A stretch of 64,000 nt of DNA, taken from Bradyrhizobium sp. LMTR 3. Its GTDB lineage: Bacteria; Pseudomonadota; Alphaproteobacteria; Rhizobiales; Xanthobacteraceae. Under the pieces are notes generated by a model. The model made no database searches and was not told the origin of the DNA. It saw only the letters and a list, made by a program, of their open reading frames with translations. Made by a program: the position numbers and the translations under genes. Below, one piece after another: positions 1 to 9,157 of the stretch. The DNA lies in the NCBI RefSeq assembly GCF_001693485.1, contig NZ_MAXC01000007.1:62001-126000 (forward strand). The letters run 5' to 3'. Position 1 is the first letter of the stretch, and each line of letters starts with the position of its first letter.

Positions 1-2234
1 GCGTTGATATCGCCGGGCGATAGGCCATAGCGTGCCGCGCGGGCACGATCGATATCGATCTGGATTGTGGGTTGGCCGAGCGAAGTGAACACTGCGAGGT
101 CGGTAACGCCCTGCACCGTGCCGAGCACGGATTTGATCTTTTTGGCGGTGTCAGTCAGCGCCTGCAGGTCGTTGCCATAGAGCTTGATCGAGTTCTCGCC
201 CTTGACGCCCGAGACGGCCTCCGAGACGTTGTCCTGCAGGTATTGCGAGAAGTTGAACTCGACGCCCGGAAAGTTCTCCTGCAACTGCCCCAGCAATTGC
301 GCTGTCAGCTCGTCCTTGTCATGGGTATCAGGCCACTCGCTGTTCGGCTTGAGCGGCGCGAAAAACTCCGCATTGAAGAGACCGGCGGCGTCCGTTCCGT
401 CGTCGGGCCGGCCGTGTTGCGACACCACCGATTCGACCTCAGGACGCGCGCGGATGATCTTGCGCATCTCGTTGACGTAGGCATTGCCCTCCTGCAGCGA
501 GATGGTCGGCGGCAGCGTGGCGCGGATCCACAAATTGCCCTCTTCCAGCTTGGGCAGGAATTCCAGTCCGAGCAGCCGCGCGAAAGCAATGGTCGTGAGC
601 ACCAGGACGGCCGCGCCGGTGAGCACGATCCTGCGGTTTACGAGGGCCCATTTCAGCACCGGCACGTACAGCCGGTCGAGCTGTTTCACGATCCAGGTTT
701 CGGCTTCATCCAGATGCGAGGGCAGGATGATCGCGCTCAACGCCGGCGTCACCGTGAAGGTCGCGATCAGCCCGCCGGCCAGCGCGTAGGCATAAGTCCG
801 CGCCATCGGCCCGAAGATATTGCCTTCGACGCCGCTCAGCGTGAACAGCGGCAGGAAGGCTGCGATGATGATCGCGGCGGCGAAGAAGATCGAGCGCGAC
901 ACGTCGATCGCCGCAGACAGGATGGCGTGGCTCTTCATCCCCATCGTGGTGTCGAGCGAGCTGCGCTCGGCTTCCGACAGCGCGCTGGTCTGCGTCAGCC
1001 GCCGGAAGATCGCCTCCACCATGATCACGGTGGCGTCGACGATGAGACCGAAATCGATCGCGCCGACCGACAGCAGATTGGCGGATTCGCCGCGCAACAC
1101 CAGGATGATCACGGCGAAGAACAGCGCGAAGGGGATCGTCGCGCCGACGATCAGCGCGCTGCGGAGATCGCCGAGGAATACCCATTGCAGCAACACGATC
1201 AGGATGATCCCGACCACCATGTTGTGCAGCACCGTATGCGTGGTGATGTCGATCAGATCCTTGCGGTCGTAGATACGCTCGATCTGCACGCCGGGCGGCA
1301 GGATCGAGGAATGATTGATGTCGTGGACGAGCTTTTCGACACGGGCAATGGTCGGCGAACTCTGCTCGCCGCGCCGCATCAGGACGATGCCCTGCACGAT
1401 GTCGTCGTCCTGGTCGAGGCCGGCGATGCCGAGCCGCGGCTTCTCGCCGATCGTGACATGGGCGATGTCGCGCACCAGCACCGGATTGCCGCCGGACTGC
1501 GATACCATCGTGTTGTTGAGGTCGTCGATCGAGCGGATCAGCCCGACGCCGCGCACCACGGCGGATTGCGCGCCGATATTGACGGTGTTGCCGCCGACAT
1601 TGATGTTGGCGTTAGAAACGGCCTGCAGCACCTGCGGCAGCGTCAGCCCGTTGGCGACGAGCTTGTTGAAATCGACCTGCAGCTCGTAGGTCTTGGTCTT
1701 GCCACCCCAGCCGGTGACGTCGATGACGCCGGGCACCGCGCGGAAGCGGCGTTGCAGCACCCAGTCCTGCAGCGTCTTGAGATCGAGCACGCTGTAGTTC
1801 GGCGGGCCCTTCAGGCGGTAGCGAAAAATCTCGCCGGTCGGGCTCAGCGGCGAGATGGTCGGCTGCACGTTGCCCGGCAGTGGCGCGAGCTGCGACAGCC
1901 GGTTCAACACCTGCTGAAGCGCTTCGTCATATGTGTAGTCGAACGAGAACTGCAGCTTGACGTCGGACAATCCGTACAGCGAGATGGTGCGGATGGTGCG
2001 CAGGTTCTTGATGCCGGCGACCTGGGTTTCGATCGGGATCGTGATGTAGCGTTCGATCTCTTCAGACGACAGCCCCGGGCTTTGGGTCACGATGTCGACC
2101 ATCGGCGGGGTCGGATCGGGATAGGCCTCGATGTTGAGCTGCTTGAACGCGATCAAGCCGCCGACCAGCACGGCGATGAACATGCCGACCATCAAATAGC
2201 GGCGGCTGACGGCTAGGGCGACCAGGCGATCCAT
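1..2234 (-). CDS. RND efflux permease, heavy-metal (CzcA/CusA) type, 3' end outside window
   Basis: Inner-membrane proton-driven pump subunit that would export metal cations through a tripartite complex. The reading frame opens at ATG 2234 and runs without a stop off the left edge (about 744 codons seen; the family is about 1,020-1,050). It starts with a short cytoplasmic stretch and a first membrane helix, followed by a porter domain. The transmembrane-4 motif DFGLIVDAT, near residue 392, carries the paired acidic residues typical of metal RND pumps. The adaptor gene ends 29 bp upstream on the same strand, so the two are one operon. No outer-membrane component is visible. The exact metal cannot be read from this part. 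Confident of family, not of substrate. Confidence 0.93.
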   Translation of the reverse strand, partial: MDRLVALAVSRRYLMVGMFIAVLVGGLIAFKQLNIEAYPDPTPPMVDIVTQSPGLSSEEIERYITIPIETQVAGIKNLRTIRTISLYGLSDVKLQFSFDYTYDEALQQVLNRLSQLAPLPGNVQPTISPLSPTGEIFRYRLKGPPNYSVLDLKTLQDWVLQRRFRAVPGVIDVTGWGGKTKTYELQVDFNKLVANGLTLPQVLQAVSNANINVGGNTVNIGAQSAVVRGVGLIRSIDDLNNTMVSQSGGNPVLVRDIAHVTIGEKPRLGIAGLDQDDDIVQGIVLMRRGEQSSPTIARVEKLVHDINHSSILPPGVQIERIYDRKDLIDITTHTVLHNMVVGIILIVLLQWVFLGDLRSALIVGATIPFALFFAVIILVLRGESANLLSVGAIDFGLIVDATVIMVEAIFRRLTQTSALSEAERSSLDTTMGMKSHAILSAAIDVSRSIFFAAAIIIAAFLPLFTLSGVEGNIFGPMARTYAYALAGGLIATFTVTPALSAIILPSHLDEAETWIVKQLDRLYVPVLKWALVNRRIVLTGAAVLVLTTIAFARLLGLEFLPKLEEGNLWIRATLPPTISLQEGNAYVNEMRKIIRARPEVESVVSQHGRPDDGTDAAGLFNAEFFAPLKPNSEWPDTHDKDELTAQLLGQLQENFPGVEFNFSQYLQDNVSEAVSGVKGENSIKLYGNDLQALTDTAKKIKSVLGTVQGVTDLAVFTSLGQPTIQIDIDRARAARYGLSPGDIN

Positions 2235-2263
2235 TCAGACCGAAGCTTTCAATGAGGCAAGCA

Positions 2264-3508
2264 TCAGCTTCCGGACGCGGCCCGGTCGATGAACAGAGCG
2301 CCCTTGGTGACGATCTGCTCGCCGGGCTTCAAATTGCCGACTACCTCGACGAGATCGCCATTGGTGAGACCAGGCTTGACCTGACGCAGTTCAATCGTCT
2401 TGTCCGGATGCGCGACCCAGATCCGGACCTGATCGCCTTCATAGATCAACGCCTGCTTCGGCACGCCGACCGCAGGACGGTCGCCTGCCGAATAGATCGT
2501 GACGTTGGCGAACATCTCAGGCTTCAGCGTACCGTTCTTGTTGTCGATCGTGGCGCGGACGAGCAGCCGCCGCGTCGCAGGGTCGATTGCGGTTGCGACG
2601 TAGTTGATCCGCGCCGAAAGCGAACGGCCCGGCAGCGCCAGCACGTTGAACGTCACCTCCTGCCCGACCGCGACGTTCGCGCAGTCGCTTTCGCGGACGA
2701 AGGCCGTCATCCAGACGGTGGAGAGATCGCCGATCACATAGATGGGGTCGCTGGCGCCGGCGTTGACGTATTGCCCCGGGCCGATCTTGCGTTGGACCAC
2801 GGTGCCCGCGATCGGTGCGAAGATGGTGATCTCGGGATTGATGCGGCCCTTCTCCTGGAAGGTCGCGATGTCGTCGTCGGTGAGGCCGAGAAGGCGCAAT
2901 TTGTTGCGCGCTGCCTGGACCGCCGTTTCCGACGAGCGCACGTCATTCTGCGCCTGGATCAGCGTCGCCTGGCTCTGCTGATAATCCTTCAGCGGAACGG
3001 CCTTGCCCTCGAACAGGTCCTTGGCGCGAGCTCCCTGCAACTCCGCCAGATCAAGCGCAGACTTTGCCTTGTTCATCGCGCTCATCGCCGCGATGAAATC
3101 GTTTTGCGCCTGAACGTTATCAGCGGCCTCGATCACGAACAGCGGCTGGCCCTTGACGACGCTATCGCCTGGCTTGGCCAGCAACCTGGTGACGCGGCCC
3201 GCATAGGGCGAGAACACCGGTGTCGAGCGATCTTCGTCGATTGCGATCTTGCCTTCGGTGACACGCTCGGCGCGGAAGTCGCGTTCAGCGACGGGCTGAA
3301 TGGTCAGGCTGGCCCATTCGGCTTGGCTCGGCGTGTAGCGCTGCAGTCCGCCCTTGCGGGACTGGCTCGAGATTTCCGAATGCCCGCGCTTTGGGCCGCC
3401 GAGATGGATGGCGCCGTAAGCGGCCGCCCCAGCCACTGCCATCAGGGCAACGACCACGACCATTTCTGACCTAACCGTCTGCAATCGCTTGAAAAATCGG
3501 CCAAACAT
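2264..3508 (-). CDS. RND efflux periplasmic adaptor (CzcB/CusB, HlyD family)
   Basis: Membrane-fusion subunit that bridges the inner-membrane pump to the outer-membrane channel. The 414-residue protein has an N-terminal membrane anchor (about residues 13-35), then the half-lipoyl motif region (GRVTRLLAKPGDSVVKG), a helical hairpin with coiled-coil character, a second lipoyl half (IFAPIAGTVVQRKIGPG), and beta-barrel and membrane-proximal domains. I chose the ATG at 3508 because it places the anchor at the N-terminus; an in-frame start at 3574 adds 22 residues that do not look like a signal. It sits directly upstream of the permease gene with 29 bp between them. Confidence 0.9.
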   Translation of the reverse strand: MFGRFFKRLQTVRSEMVVVVALMAVAGAAAYGAIHLGGPKRGHSEISSQSRKGGLQRYTPSQAEWASLTIQPVAERDFRAERVTEGKIAIDEDRSTPVFSPYAGRVTRLLAKPGDSVVKGQPLFVIEAADNVQAQNDFIAAMSAMNKAKSALDLAELQGARAKDLFEGKAVPLKDYQQSQATLIQAQNDVRSSETAVQAARNKLRLLGLTDDDIATFQEKGRINPEITIFAPIAGTVVQRKIGPGQYVNAGASDPIYVIGDLSTVWMTAFVRESDCANVAVGQEVTFNVLALPGRSLSARINYVATAIDPATRRLLVRATIDNKNGTLKPEMFANVTIYSAGDRPAVGVPKQALIYEGDQVRIWVAHPDKTIELRQVKPGLTNGDLVEVVGNLKPGEQIVTKGALFIDRAASGS

Positions 3509-3642
3509 ACGATATGGGTTCCAGCGACAATTTGTCTCACCCGCGCTATAATGCCCAATTGGCGTCCCGCACAACCCAAAAAAACAAAATAGCCGTACCG
3601 GACGCGATTAAAATTTGGAGAGGCAGGCTCTGAGGGGACCTC

Positions 3643-5037
3643 CTATTCGCGGACGGGCCATTGCGGCGGGTGGCTGCCGAGTGGCATCGCCGGGCCCGCC
3701 CAGAACGCTGGCGTTTTCGACAACAGCGCCGAGTGCGTCACGTACCGCAGCGGCCCGAAGCCGGAGCCCACCTCCGCGATGAACGGCTTCACCGCTTCCC
3801 CCTTCAGATCCTCGATCGCAAGCCCGCCGGCCACTCGCCCGAGATTCCAAAGCCAGCGTCCGGTCTGCGCCAGCGATACCTGGACGTGCCAACTACCGCC
3901 TTCGCGCGCCTGGCGCGCCTTGGCCATCATGGCGCCGAACGCCATGAAGTAGCCGGTGGCGTGGTCGAGCATCTGCGCCGGCAATTCCTTGGGTCCAGCG
4001 ACACCTGCGGCCTGCCCCTCGGCATGGTTGAATCCGGTCGCCGTCTGCACCAGCGAGTCGAAACCGCGACGCTCCGCCCAGGGGCCGGCGGCACCATAGG
4101 CCGACAGCGTGACACAAATGATGCCGGGATTGATGCGCGCAGCCTCCTCCGGCGAGAAGCCGAGGGCGGCGAGTGCGCTAGGTCGATAGCCTTGCGAAAA
4201 GATATCCGCGTGCGCCAGTAGATCGCGCAGCACGCCACGCCCCTGCTCGCTCTTGAGTTCGACAAAGCTCGTCAGCTTGCCCCTCCCGGTGTCGATGACG
4301 AGCCAGGGGATCGCCGGCAAATCGGGCCCCGAGATCAACAGCACGTCGGCGCCATGCGCGGCGAGCGTTCGGCCTGCAACGGGACCTGCGATGACGCGCG
4401 ACAGATCAAGCACACGGATACCTGCGAGCGGCCGCTCGCCCTTGGGCCACAGCTTTGGCGGCGCCGCGCCAATCTTCGTGATCGAGATCAGCGGCAATCC
4501 GGCGAGCGCCTTGGCATGCGGTGTCGCCAGCCATTCGTCATGCGAGCGCATGAAGGCGACGACGCCGCCGCTCGCATAGGCCGCGGTCTCGAACGCCTCG
4601 CCGTCCCATTGCAGCAGCGCGGCCTGCACCGCGTCACGCTCCGGCTTGCAGTTCAGCACCTTGCAGACGGCGTCGCGGTGATGGGGAAAATTGGTGTGCA
4701 GGCGCACGAAGCCATCGCGGGTCTTGTAGACACCGGCGATGGCGTCCCAGGCCGGCGGTGGCGGCTTGCCGTCGACGCGCAGATAACGCTCGCTCCGGCA
4801 TTCGACCACGGCATGGCGCATATCCACCGCGACGTCCTGCGTCTCGCCGCTGCGCATTTTCCAGATCTCGGCGGCTGCAAGCCCGGTTGCGGCGACGCTG
4901 ACCTGCGCCGCGGCGGCGACGCGAAACGACGACGGCAATTGCGGTTCGTCGCCGGTCAGCGTGAGCGCGCCGAGCGCGCACGGATCGCCGCCGACGGAGG
5001 TCCAGATATCGGAGAGCATTTCTCTGGGGCTTTGCAT
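3643..5037 (-). CDS. CaiB/BaiF family (class III) CoA-transferase
   Basis: Predicted to move coenzyme A between carboxylic acids. The 464-residue protein has a typical CaiB/BaiF core in its second half: LAGIRVLDLSRVIAGPVAGRT (about 205-225) is the CoA-binding opening, and GFDSLVQ carries the expected catalytic Asp. The first ~190 residues resemble the C-terminal half of such enzymes, so the two halves appear in swapped order. The substrate cannot be predicted. It is transcribed away from the small membrane-protein gene at 5093 with 55 bp between starts, and is separate from the metal pump (134 bp gap). Confidence 0.85.
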   Translation of the reverse strand: MQSPREMLSDIWTSVGGDPCALGALTLTGDEPQLPSSFRVAAAAQVSVAATGLAAAEIWKMRSGETQDVAVDMRHAVVECRSERYLRVDGKPPPPAWDAIAGVYKTRDGFVRLHTNFPHHRDAVCKVLNCKPERDAVQAALLQWDGEAFETAAYASGGVVAFMRSHDEWLATPHAKALAGLPLISITKIGAAPPKLWPKGERPLAGIRVLDLSRVIAGPVAGRTLAAHGADVLLISGPDLPAIPWLVIDTGRGKLTSFVELKSEQGRGVLRDLLAHADIFSQGYRPSALAALGFSPEEAARINPGIICVTLSAYGAAGPWAERRGFDSLVQTATGFNHAEGQAAGVAGPKELPAQMLDHATGYFMAFGAMMAKARQAREGGSWHVQVSLAQTGRWLWNLGRVAGGLAIEDLKGEAVKPFIAEVGSGFGPLRYVTHSALLSKTPAFWAGPAMPLGSHPPQWPVRE

Positions 5038-5092
5038 CGGCGTGTCTCTTCCCTAGTTTCTCAAGCTCTGCCCGACCACCAGAGGAGTTGCA

Positions 5093-5380
5093 ATGGCTGC
5101 CATCGATCCCCTGACGGCGGGAGCCGTTTTGCTTGCGACCGCCGCAACGGATGCGGTCTACGTCATGTTCACTTCCGCGGTGGTGGCGCGCAAGCGCGTG
5201 CCAGCGGCGACCTGGAGCAGCGTCTGGTATTTGCTCTCGTCGTACGCCGTCATCAGCTACACCGAGAACTGGGTTTACGTCGCCTTCGCCGCACTCGGTT
5301 CGTGGCTCGGTGCCTACGCGACGATTACTTTCCTGCACCGTCCGCCCGGCGGCCCGCCGGTGGGCGCGGCGCCGGAGTAG
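5093..5380 (+). CDS. Small conserved-looking membrane protein (95 aa)
   Basis: Unrecognised protein with three probable membrane segments: residues 8-28, about 45-60 and 61-80. The C-terminus is Pro/Gly-rich. A good ribosome-binding site (AGAGGAG) lies 6 bases before the ATG, which supports it as a real gene. It is divergent from the CoA-transferase gene. No enzymatic motif is visible. Confidence 0.7.
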   Translation: MAAIDPLTAGAVLLATAATDAVYVMFTSAVVARKRVPAATWSSVWYLLSSYAVISYTENWVYVAFAALGSWLGAYATITFLHRPPGGPPVGAAPE

Positions 5381-5513
5381 TGTGCGCATCCGGCTACGAG
5401 TTCATTGAGAACCGCCCTGGAATGGGCGGAAGGGAGAGGCTTTCTCGGTTTGAGCTTTCGTCGTAACCGCCGTCGTCGCTACAATGCTGCGGAATCAACT
5501 AAGGAAAAACAAG

Positions 5514-6284
5514 ATGGACTTGGGTTTGAAAGGCAGAAACGCCGTCGTGCTCGGCGGCACGCGCGGCATCGGACGGGCGATTGCGGAAACGCTGGCGGCC
5601 GAAGGCTCGGGCGTCGCCGTGTGCGCCCGCAATGCGGATCAGGTCGCCGCCACCGTTGCCGAGCTGAAAGGGCTTGGCGTGCGCGCCACCGGCGCGCCGG
5701 TTGACGTCACCGACGCGGCTGCGCTGAAATCGTGGGTGTCGGATGCGGCCGGGGAGCTAGGCAGCATCGACATGCTGTTTTCCAATGCCGGCGCCATGGC
5801 GCAAGGCGGCGATGCTGCCTCCTGGGAGCAGAATTTCCGGCTCGACGTGCTCGGCGCCGTCAACGCATTCGAGGCCGCGCGGCCGTTGCTCGAAGCGGGC
5901 GCGCAGAAGACCGGCGATGCAGCCTTCATCATCATCTCGTCGATCTCGGCGGCGCAGGCGGATAGCGCCAGCTCCTACGGCCCGATCAAGGCGGCGCTGA
6001 TCCACATGGCCAAGGGACTGGCGCGGCAATACGCGGACAAGAAAATCCGCGTCAATGTGGTGTCGCCGGGCACGGTCTATTTCAAGGGCGGCATCTGGAA
6101 CATGGTCGAGCAGAATATGCCGAAACGCTACCAGGATGCGCTGGCGCGTAACCCGACCGGCCGCATGGCGACGCCGCAGGAAATCGCCAACGCAGCCGTG
6201 TTTCTGGCGAGCCCGGCCTCCTCGTTCACGACCGGCTCGAACCTCGTCGTCGACGGCGCGATTTCGAACCGCGTGAATTTTTGA
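5514..6284 (+). CDS. Short-chain dehydrogenase/reductase (SDR family)
   Basis: NAD(P)-dependent oxidoreductase of 256 residues. The Rossmann glycine motif is GGTRGIGRAIAETLA near the N-terminus, the adenine-binding DVTD follows, NAG is in FSNAGA, the catalytic Ser is in SSISAAQ, and the YxxxK pair is in SYGPIKAAL. The C-terminus ends with the usual GSNLVVDGA. The start at ATG 5514 has AAGGA 8 bases upstream; an in-frame ATG at 5484 lacks this. A palindromic repeat begins 8 bp after the stop codon. Substrate unknown. Confidence 0.9.
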   Translation: MDLGLKGRNAVVLGGTRGIGRAIAETLAAEGSGVAVCARNADQVAATVAELKGLGVRATGAPVDVTDAAALKSWVSDAAGELGSIDMLFSNAGAMAQGGDAASWEQNFRLDVLGAVNAFEAARPLLEAGAQKTGDAAFIIISSISAAQADSASSYGPIKAALIHMAKGLARQYADKKIRVNVVSPGTVYFKGGIWNMVEQNMPKRYQDALARNPTGRMATPQEIANAAVFLASPASSFTTGSNLVVDGAISNRVNF

Positions 6285-6292
6285 GGAAGTTG

Positions 6293-6378
6293 GTAGGGTG
6301 GGCAAAGGCGCATCGCGCCGTGCCCACCATCCATCCCGGTCGTGAATGGTGGGCACGCTTGCGCTTTGCCCACCCTAC
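6293..6378. repeat. Dispersed palindromic repeat, family A, copy 1
   Basis: An 86-bp imperfect inverted repeat. It begins GTAGGGTGGGCAAAG, ends in the reverse complement CTTTGCCCACCCTAC, and has inner arms built on GTGCCCACCAT. A second copy of the same family lies at 25618-25704. It sits directly after the SDR stop codon and could fold in the transcript as a 3' hairpin. The remaining bases up to 6572 show no gene. Confidence 0.9.
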
Positions 6379-6572
6379 CATTCCGGAATGACGGACGGAG
6401 CACCGCATTGCGGAGGCCTTAACGTGCCGACGGGACTGGCAGGGTTGTGAGAGCTCGGCTTACAACTCGCAAACCAAACCGGTCAATTTGAATCGATAAG
6501 CTAACTGAACTTTACGAACTTGCCCTCACTGTGAGCCTGCTTCGATGACCCAGCCGCTGGGTCCAATGACGG

Positions 6573-6854
6573 ATGGCCACGATGATTGTCGACGAGCAAA
6601 GGACAAAAGTGCAGCGCGAACCGCGACGCCAGCTCCGCAAGCGGCCGACATGGATGACGACCGACAACGGGACGACGAGGATTGAATGCTTTGTCCTGGA
6701 CGTCTCGCCGGGTGGCGCCAAGATCGTGACCGATGTCGCGTTCGACGTCAGGGACAGCTTTCAACTGGCGCTGGTACCCGACCATACGACGCGCCAGTCC
6801 TGCGAGGTGGTCTGGCGCCGGGGCAAGACCTACGGCGTGAAATTCCTGTCTTGA
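6573..6854 (+). CDS. PilZ-domain protein (93 aa)
   Basis: Single-domain protein likely to bind cyclic di-GMP. The N-terminal arginine cluster (QREPRRQLRKR, about residues 14-24) and the DVSPGG motif (about 44-49) match the two c-di-GMP-binding motifs of PilZ domains, and CEVVWRRGKTYGVKF forms the closing strands. There is no partner domain, so it probably acts as a small receptor or adaptor. A second in-frame ATG at 6582 is also possible. It is not in an operon. Confidence 0.82.
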   Translation: MATMIVDEQRTKVQREPRRQLRKRPTWMTTDNGTTRIECFVLDVSPGGAKIVTDVAFDVRDSFQLALVPDHTTRQSCEVVWRRGKTYGVKFLS

Positions 6855-6867
6855 GGAGCGACGCTTA

Positions 6868-6917
6868 GAACCTCATCCTGAGGAGCGGCATCTTTGCCGC
6901 GTCTCGAAGGATGCAGG
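6868..6917. repeat. Short dispersed repeat (CATCCTGAGGAGC / GTCTCGAAGGATG type)
   Basis: Inverted repeat directly downstream of the PilZ gene. CTCATCCTGAGGAGC is followed by a GGCATCTTTGCCG hairpin and CGTCTCGAAGGATG. I recall this type as common in bradyrhizobial intergenic regions. It lies just before the membrane-protein gene at 7048. Confidence 0.7.
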
Positions 6918-7047
6918 CCCTGTCGCCTGATGGCCTTGCTCGCCGCCGGAGTGCCATCCCGCCCCGCCCTACTCTCGTCGCCATTGGCTTCGATATGTGA
7001 CTGTATTATTACAGTCAGATGTCAATTCGATTACGGCGGAGCGGCGA

Positions 7048-7965
7048 ATGAGCTTGGAATGGCAGGCGCGGTCAGGTTCCCTGGCCTGGTCGAATCCCGT
7101 GTCCTGGTGGTGGGGCCTGCTGACGCTGGTGAGCGGCGTCAATATCGCCATCTGGTTCGCGCTGTACCGCGAGCTTCCCGTCCAGCCGACCGGCGCTGCC
7201 GGCGGCTCGTCCGGCATCGGAATGATGCTGCTGTTCTGCGCGGCCTATGTGTTCGGCTGTGCCTTCAGGTCGTTTCTGCCGCGCGCCGATGTGCAGCGGA
7301 TCTGCCTGGTCGACACCTGGTTGTCGAGCGTCATGGTCGGACGTTCCGTGGCAACCGTGGCCGAGATCTGCTTCGTGGCGCAATGGGCGATTATCCTGCA
7401 CCAGCTCGGCACGATGACCGGCGCGGAAACGACCGTAAATGTCGCGTGGGTGATCGTGCCGCTGATCCTGATCGCGGAATGCCTTTCATGGTATGCGGTG
7501 CTGACCAGGAATTATCTCGGCAACGCCATCGAAAATTCGCTGTGGGCGGTTGCCTTCTTCGCCGTCGGCGTCGGCCTTTGCCGCCTGCTTCCGGAATTCA
7601 ACGGCGCGGTTCGCATAGGCCTCGTCGTCGCCATCGCGGGCATTGTGGGCTTCCTGGCGTTTCTGATGACGATCGACGTCCCGATGTACCTGAAGCGCTG
7701 GCGGACCGGGGATGCCGATGGCGACAAGCGCCTGACGCCGCGCGAGGGCCTGCGCGACGTCAGCACGCGCTGGGTCGTGACGCACGACCTGGCCGAGTGG
7801 AAGGACGAGATTGCCTGGATGTCGCTTTATTTCAGCCTGGCCGTCTGGTCCAGCCTTGCGCTTTGCGTCTTCTATTCGCTCGAACATCATTTGCCGCAGT
7901 ACCGGACCGAAGCAGCGATCACGAGCGCAGCGCCCAGCACGACCGTCGTCGGCAGCACCCGGTGA
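7048..7965 (+). CDS. Uncharacterised polytopic membrane protein (305 aa)
   Basis: I do not recognise a family. The protein has about seven hydrophobic segments (roughly residues 20-40, 55-75, 100-120, 128-148, 160-180, 185-205 and 260-282). Between the last two is a soluble stretch, DADGDKRLTP, resembling an EF-hand-like acidic loop. ATG 7048 has GGCGGAG at 7035-7041 and is preferred over an in-frame ATG at 6997. The MgtC-like gene follows about 90 bp downstream on the same strand and could be co-transcribed. Confidence 0.7.
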   Translation: MSLEWQARSGSLAWSNPVSWWWGLLTLVSGVNIAIWFALYRELPVQPTGAAGGSSGIGMMLLFCAAYVFGCAFRSFLPRADVQRICLVDTWLSSVMVGRSVATVAEICFVAQWAIILHQLGTMTGAETTVNVAWVIVPLILIAECLSWYAVLTRNYLGNAIENSLWAVAFFAVGVGLCRLLPEFNGAVRIGLVVAIAGIVGFLAFLMTIDVPMYLKRWRTGDADGDKRLTPREGLRDVSTRWVVTHDLAEWKDEIAWMSLYFSLAVWSSLALCVFYSLEHHLPQYRTEAAITSAAPSTTVVGSTR

Positions 7966-8057
7966 CACAACCGCCGCCGCGCTGAAACTTGCGCCGCTTT
8001 GCGGCGTTACACGCCTGCGTCGCGGGTTGCGCGACTTCTATTTCAGAAGGGCGTGTT

Positions 8058-8489
8058 TTGGACTGGACTCAGATAGGCATCCATTTTCTGACGCTGGCCG
8101 CCTCGTTCGCGCTGGCCATACCGATCGGATGGGATCGCGAGAAGCGGGCGCGCAGCGCAGGCCTGCGAACCTTCCCGCTGGTGGCGCTGGCAAGCTGCGG
8201 TTTCGTGCAAGCCAGCGAACAGTTGATGGTGAATTCTCCCGATGGCATGTCGAAGGTGATCGAGGGTGTGATCACCGGCATCGGCTTCATCGGCGGCGGC
8301 GCGATCCTCAAGCACGGCACGACCGTGCAGGGCACGGCGACGGCGGCGAGCCTGTGGGCCACCGGCGCGATTGGCCTCGCCGTCGGGCTAGGCAGTTATG
8401 ACGTCGCGGTGACGATCGCGGTGGTTACGTTCCTGACGCTGAGGCTGCTGACGCTGGTGAAGGACGAACACGACCTGAAGATGGATTGA
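8058..8489 (+). CDS. MgtC/SapB family membrane protein
   Basis: Small integral membrane protein of the MgtC type, a family linked to magnesium limitation and ATP-synthase control in other bacteria. The signature GWDREKRARSAGLRTF follows the first helix, then come GIGFIGGGAILKHG and further helices, giving about four to five membrane segments. I prefer the TTG start at 8058, which has AGAAGG 7 bases upstream and gives 143 residues. An ATG at 7989 would add 23 residues unlike the family. This protein lacks the longer C-terminal domain of classical MgtC. Confidence 0.85.
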   Translation: MDWTQIGIHFLTLAASFALAIPIGWDREKRARSAGLRTFPLVALASCGFVQASEQLMVNSPDGMSKVIEGVITGIGFIGGGAILKHGTTVQGTATAASLWATGAIGLAVGLGSYDVAVTIAVVTFLTLRLLTLVKDEHDLKMD

Positions 8490-8872
8490 AGTCCGGGGGA
8501 CGGGCTGCGGCAACCAACGGACAGGGAATAGCAGTCACGACGCTGTGAAGGTGTTTCGTCGCCCGCGGCCATATGAATATTTCCGCCCTCCCGGCGAAGC
8601 CATTTTTCCCGGACGACGAAGAAATCCGGAAACAATCTGCTGGTAGTGTGACACAATGATCAACCTGGCGTCCGATCATGTGGAACCTGATCAACATACT
8701 GTACCGGGAATATTGCCTGGCCCGGTTAAAGGACATGCGTAGGGTTCATCTCTCGCACTGAATACCAGTGGCGCGAGCAATCCATCGCAGCCACCATCTG
8801 CGGTTCAGCCAGCGACTCGCGGTGAACCGACATCAGAGAATCCAGCCGGAACCAAGATTGAGGGAGGAGGAT
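8490..8872. other. Intergenic region, no gene seen
   Basis: 383 bp between the MgtC-like gene and the 71-residue protein gene. Both strands show only short, poorly started frames. No clear promoter, terminator or palindrome stands out. Confidence 0.6.
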
Positions 8873-9088
8873 ATGCAGCCATCGACAGACGATCTGCTGA
8901 TACGCCAAATCAGTGCCCTGATATCAGCGACCGCTGCTGCGGCGTCCAGCCCAAGGGAGCACGCTCCATTCGTGGAGGCAAGGCTATACGAAACTCTCGC
9001 GGCACATTGCGCCGAAAAGCAGAGGCTTGCAGCAGCCTTTGCGAAAGGCGGAGCCGGGACGGCGCAAAGAGGATTGATCTACTGGTAA
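8873..9088 (+). CDS. Small hypothetical protein (71 aa)
   Basis: No family recognised. The case for a real gene rests on a strong ribosome-binding site (AGGGAGGAGG) ending 2 bases before ATATG, with ATG at 8873. The product is alanine-rich and helical, with amphipathic stretches at residues 5-22 and 32-55 and no signal peptide. It converges on the slipin gene, whose stop is 70 bp downstream. Confidence 0.5.
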   Translation: MQPSTDDLLIRQISALISATAAAASSPREHAPFVEARLYETLAAHCAEKQRLAAAFAKGGAGTAQRGLIYW

Positions 9089-9157
9089 CGAAAGACGTGT
9101 CCAAGCGAAAGAGGCCGCCAGGTTTGGCTTCCGATCTCCGGACCAACCGGAAGAACG

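Noticed and set aside
72..2216. Plus-strand open frame of 714 codons
   Set aside because: It is antisense to the RND permease, whose minus-strand translation shows a normal family sequence.
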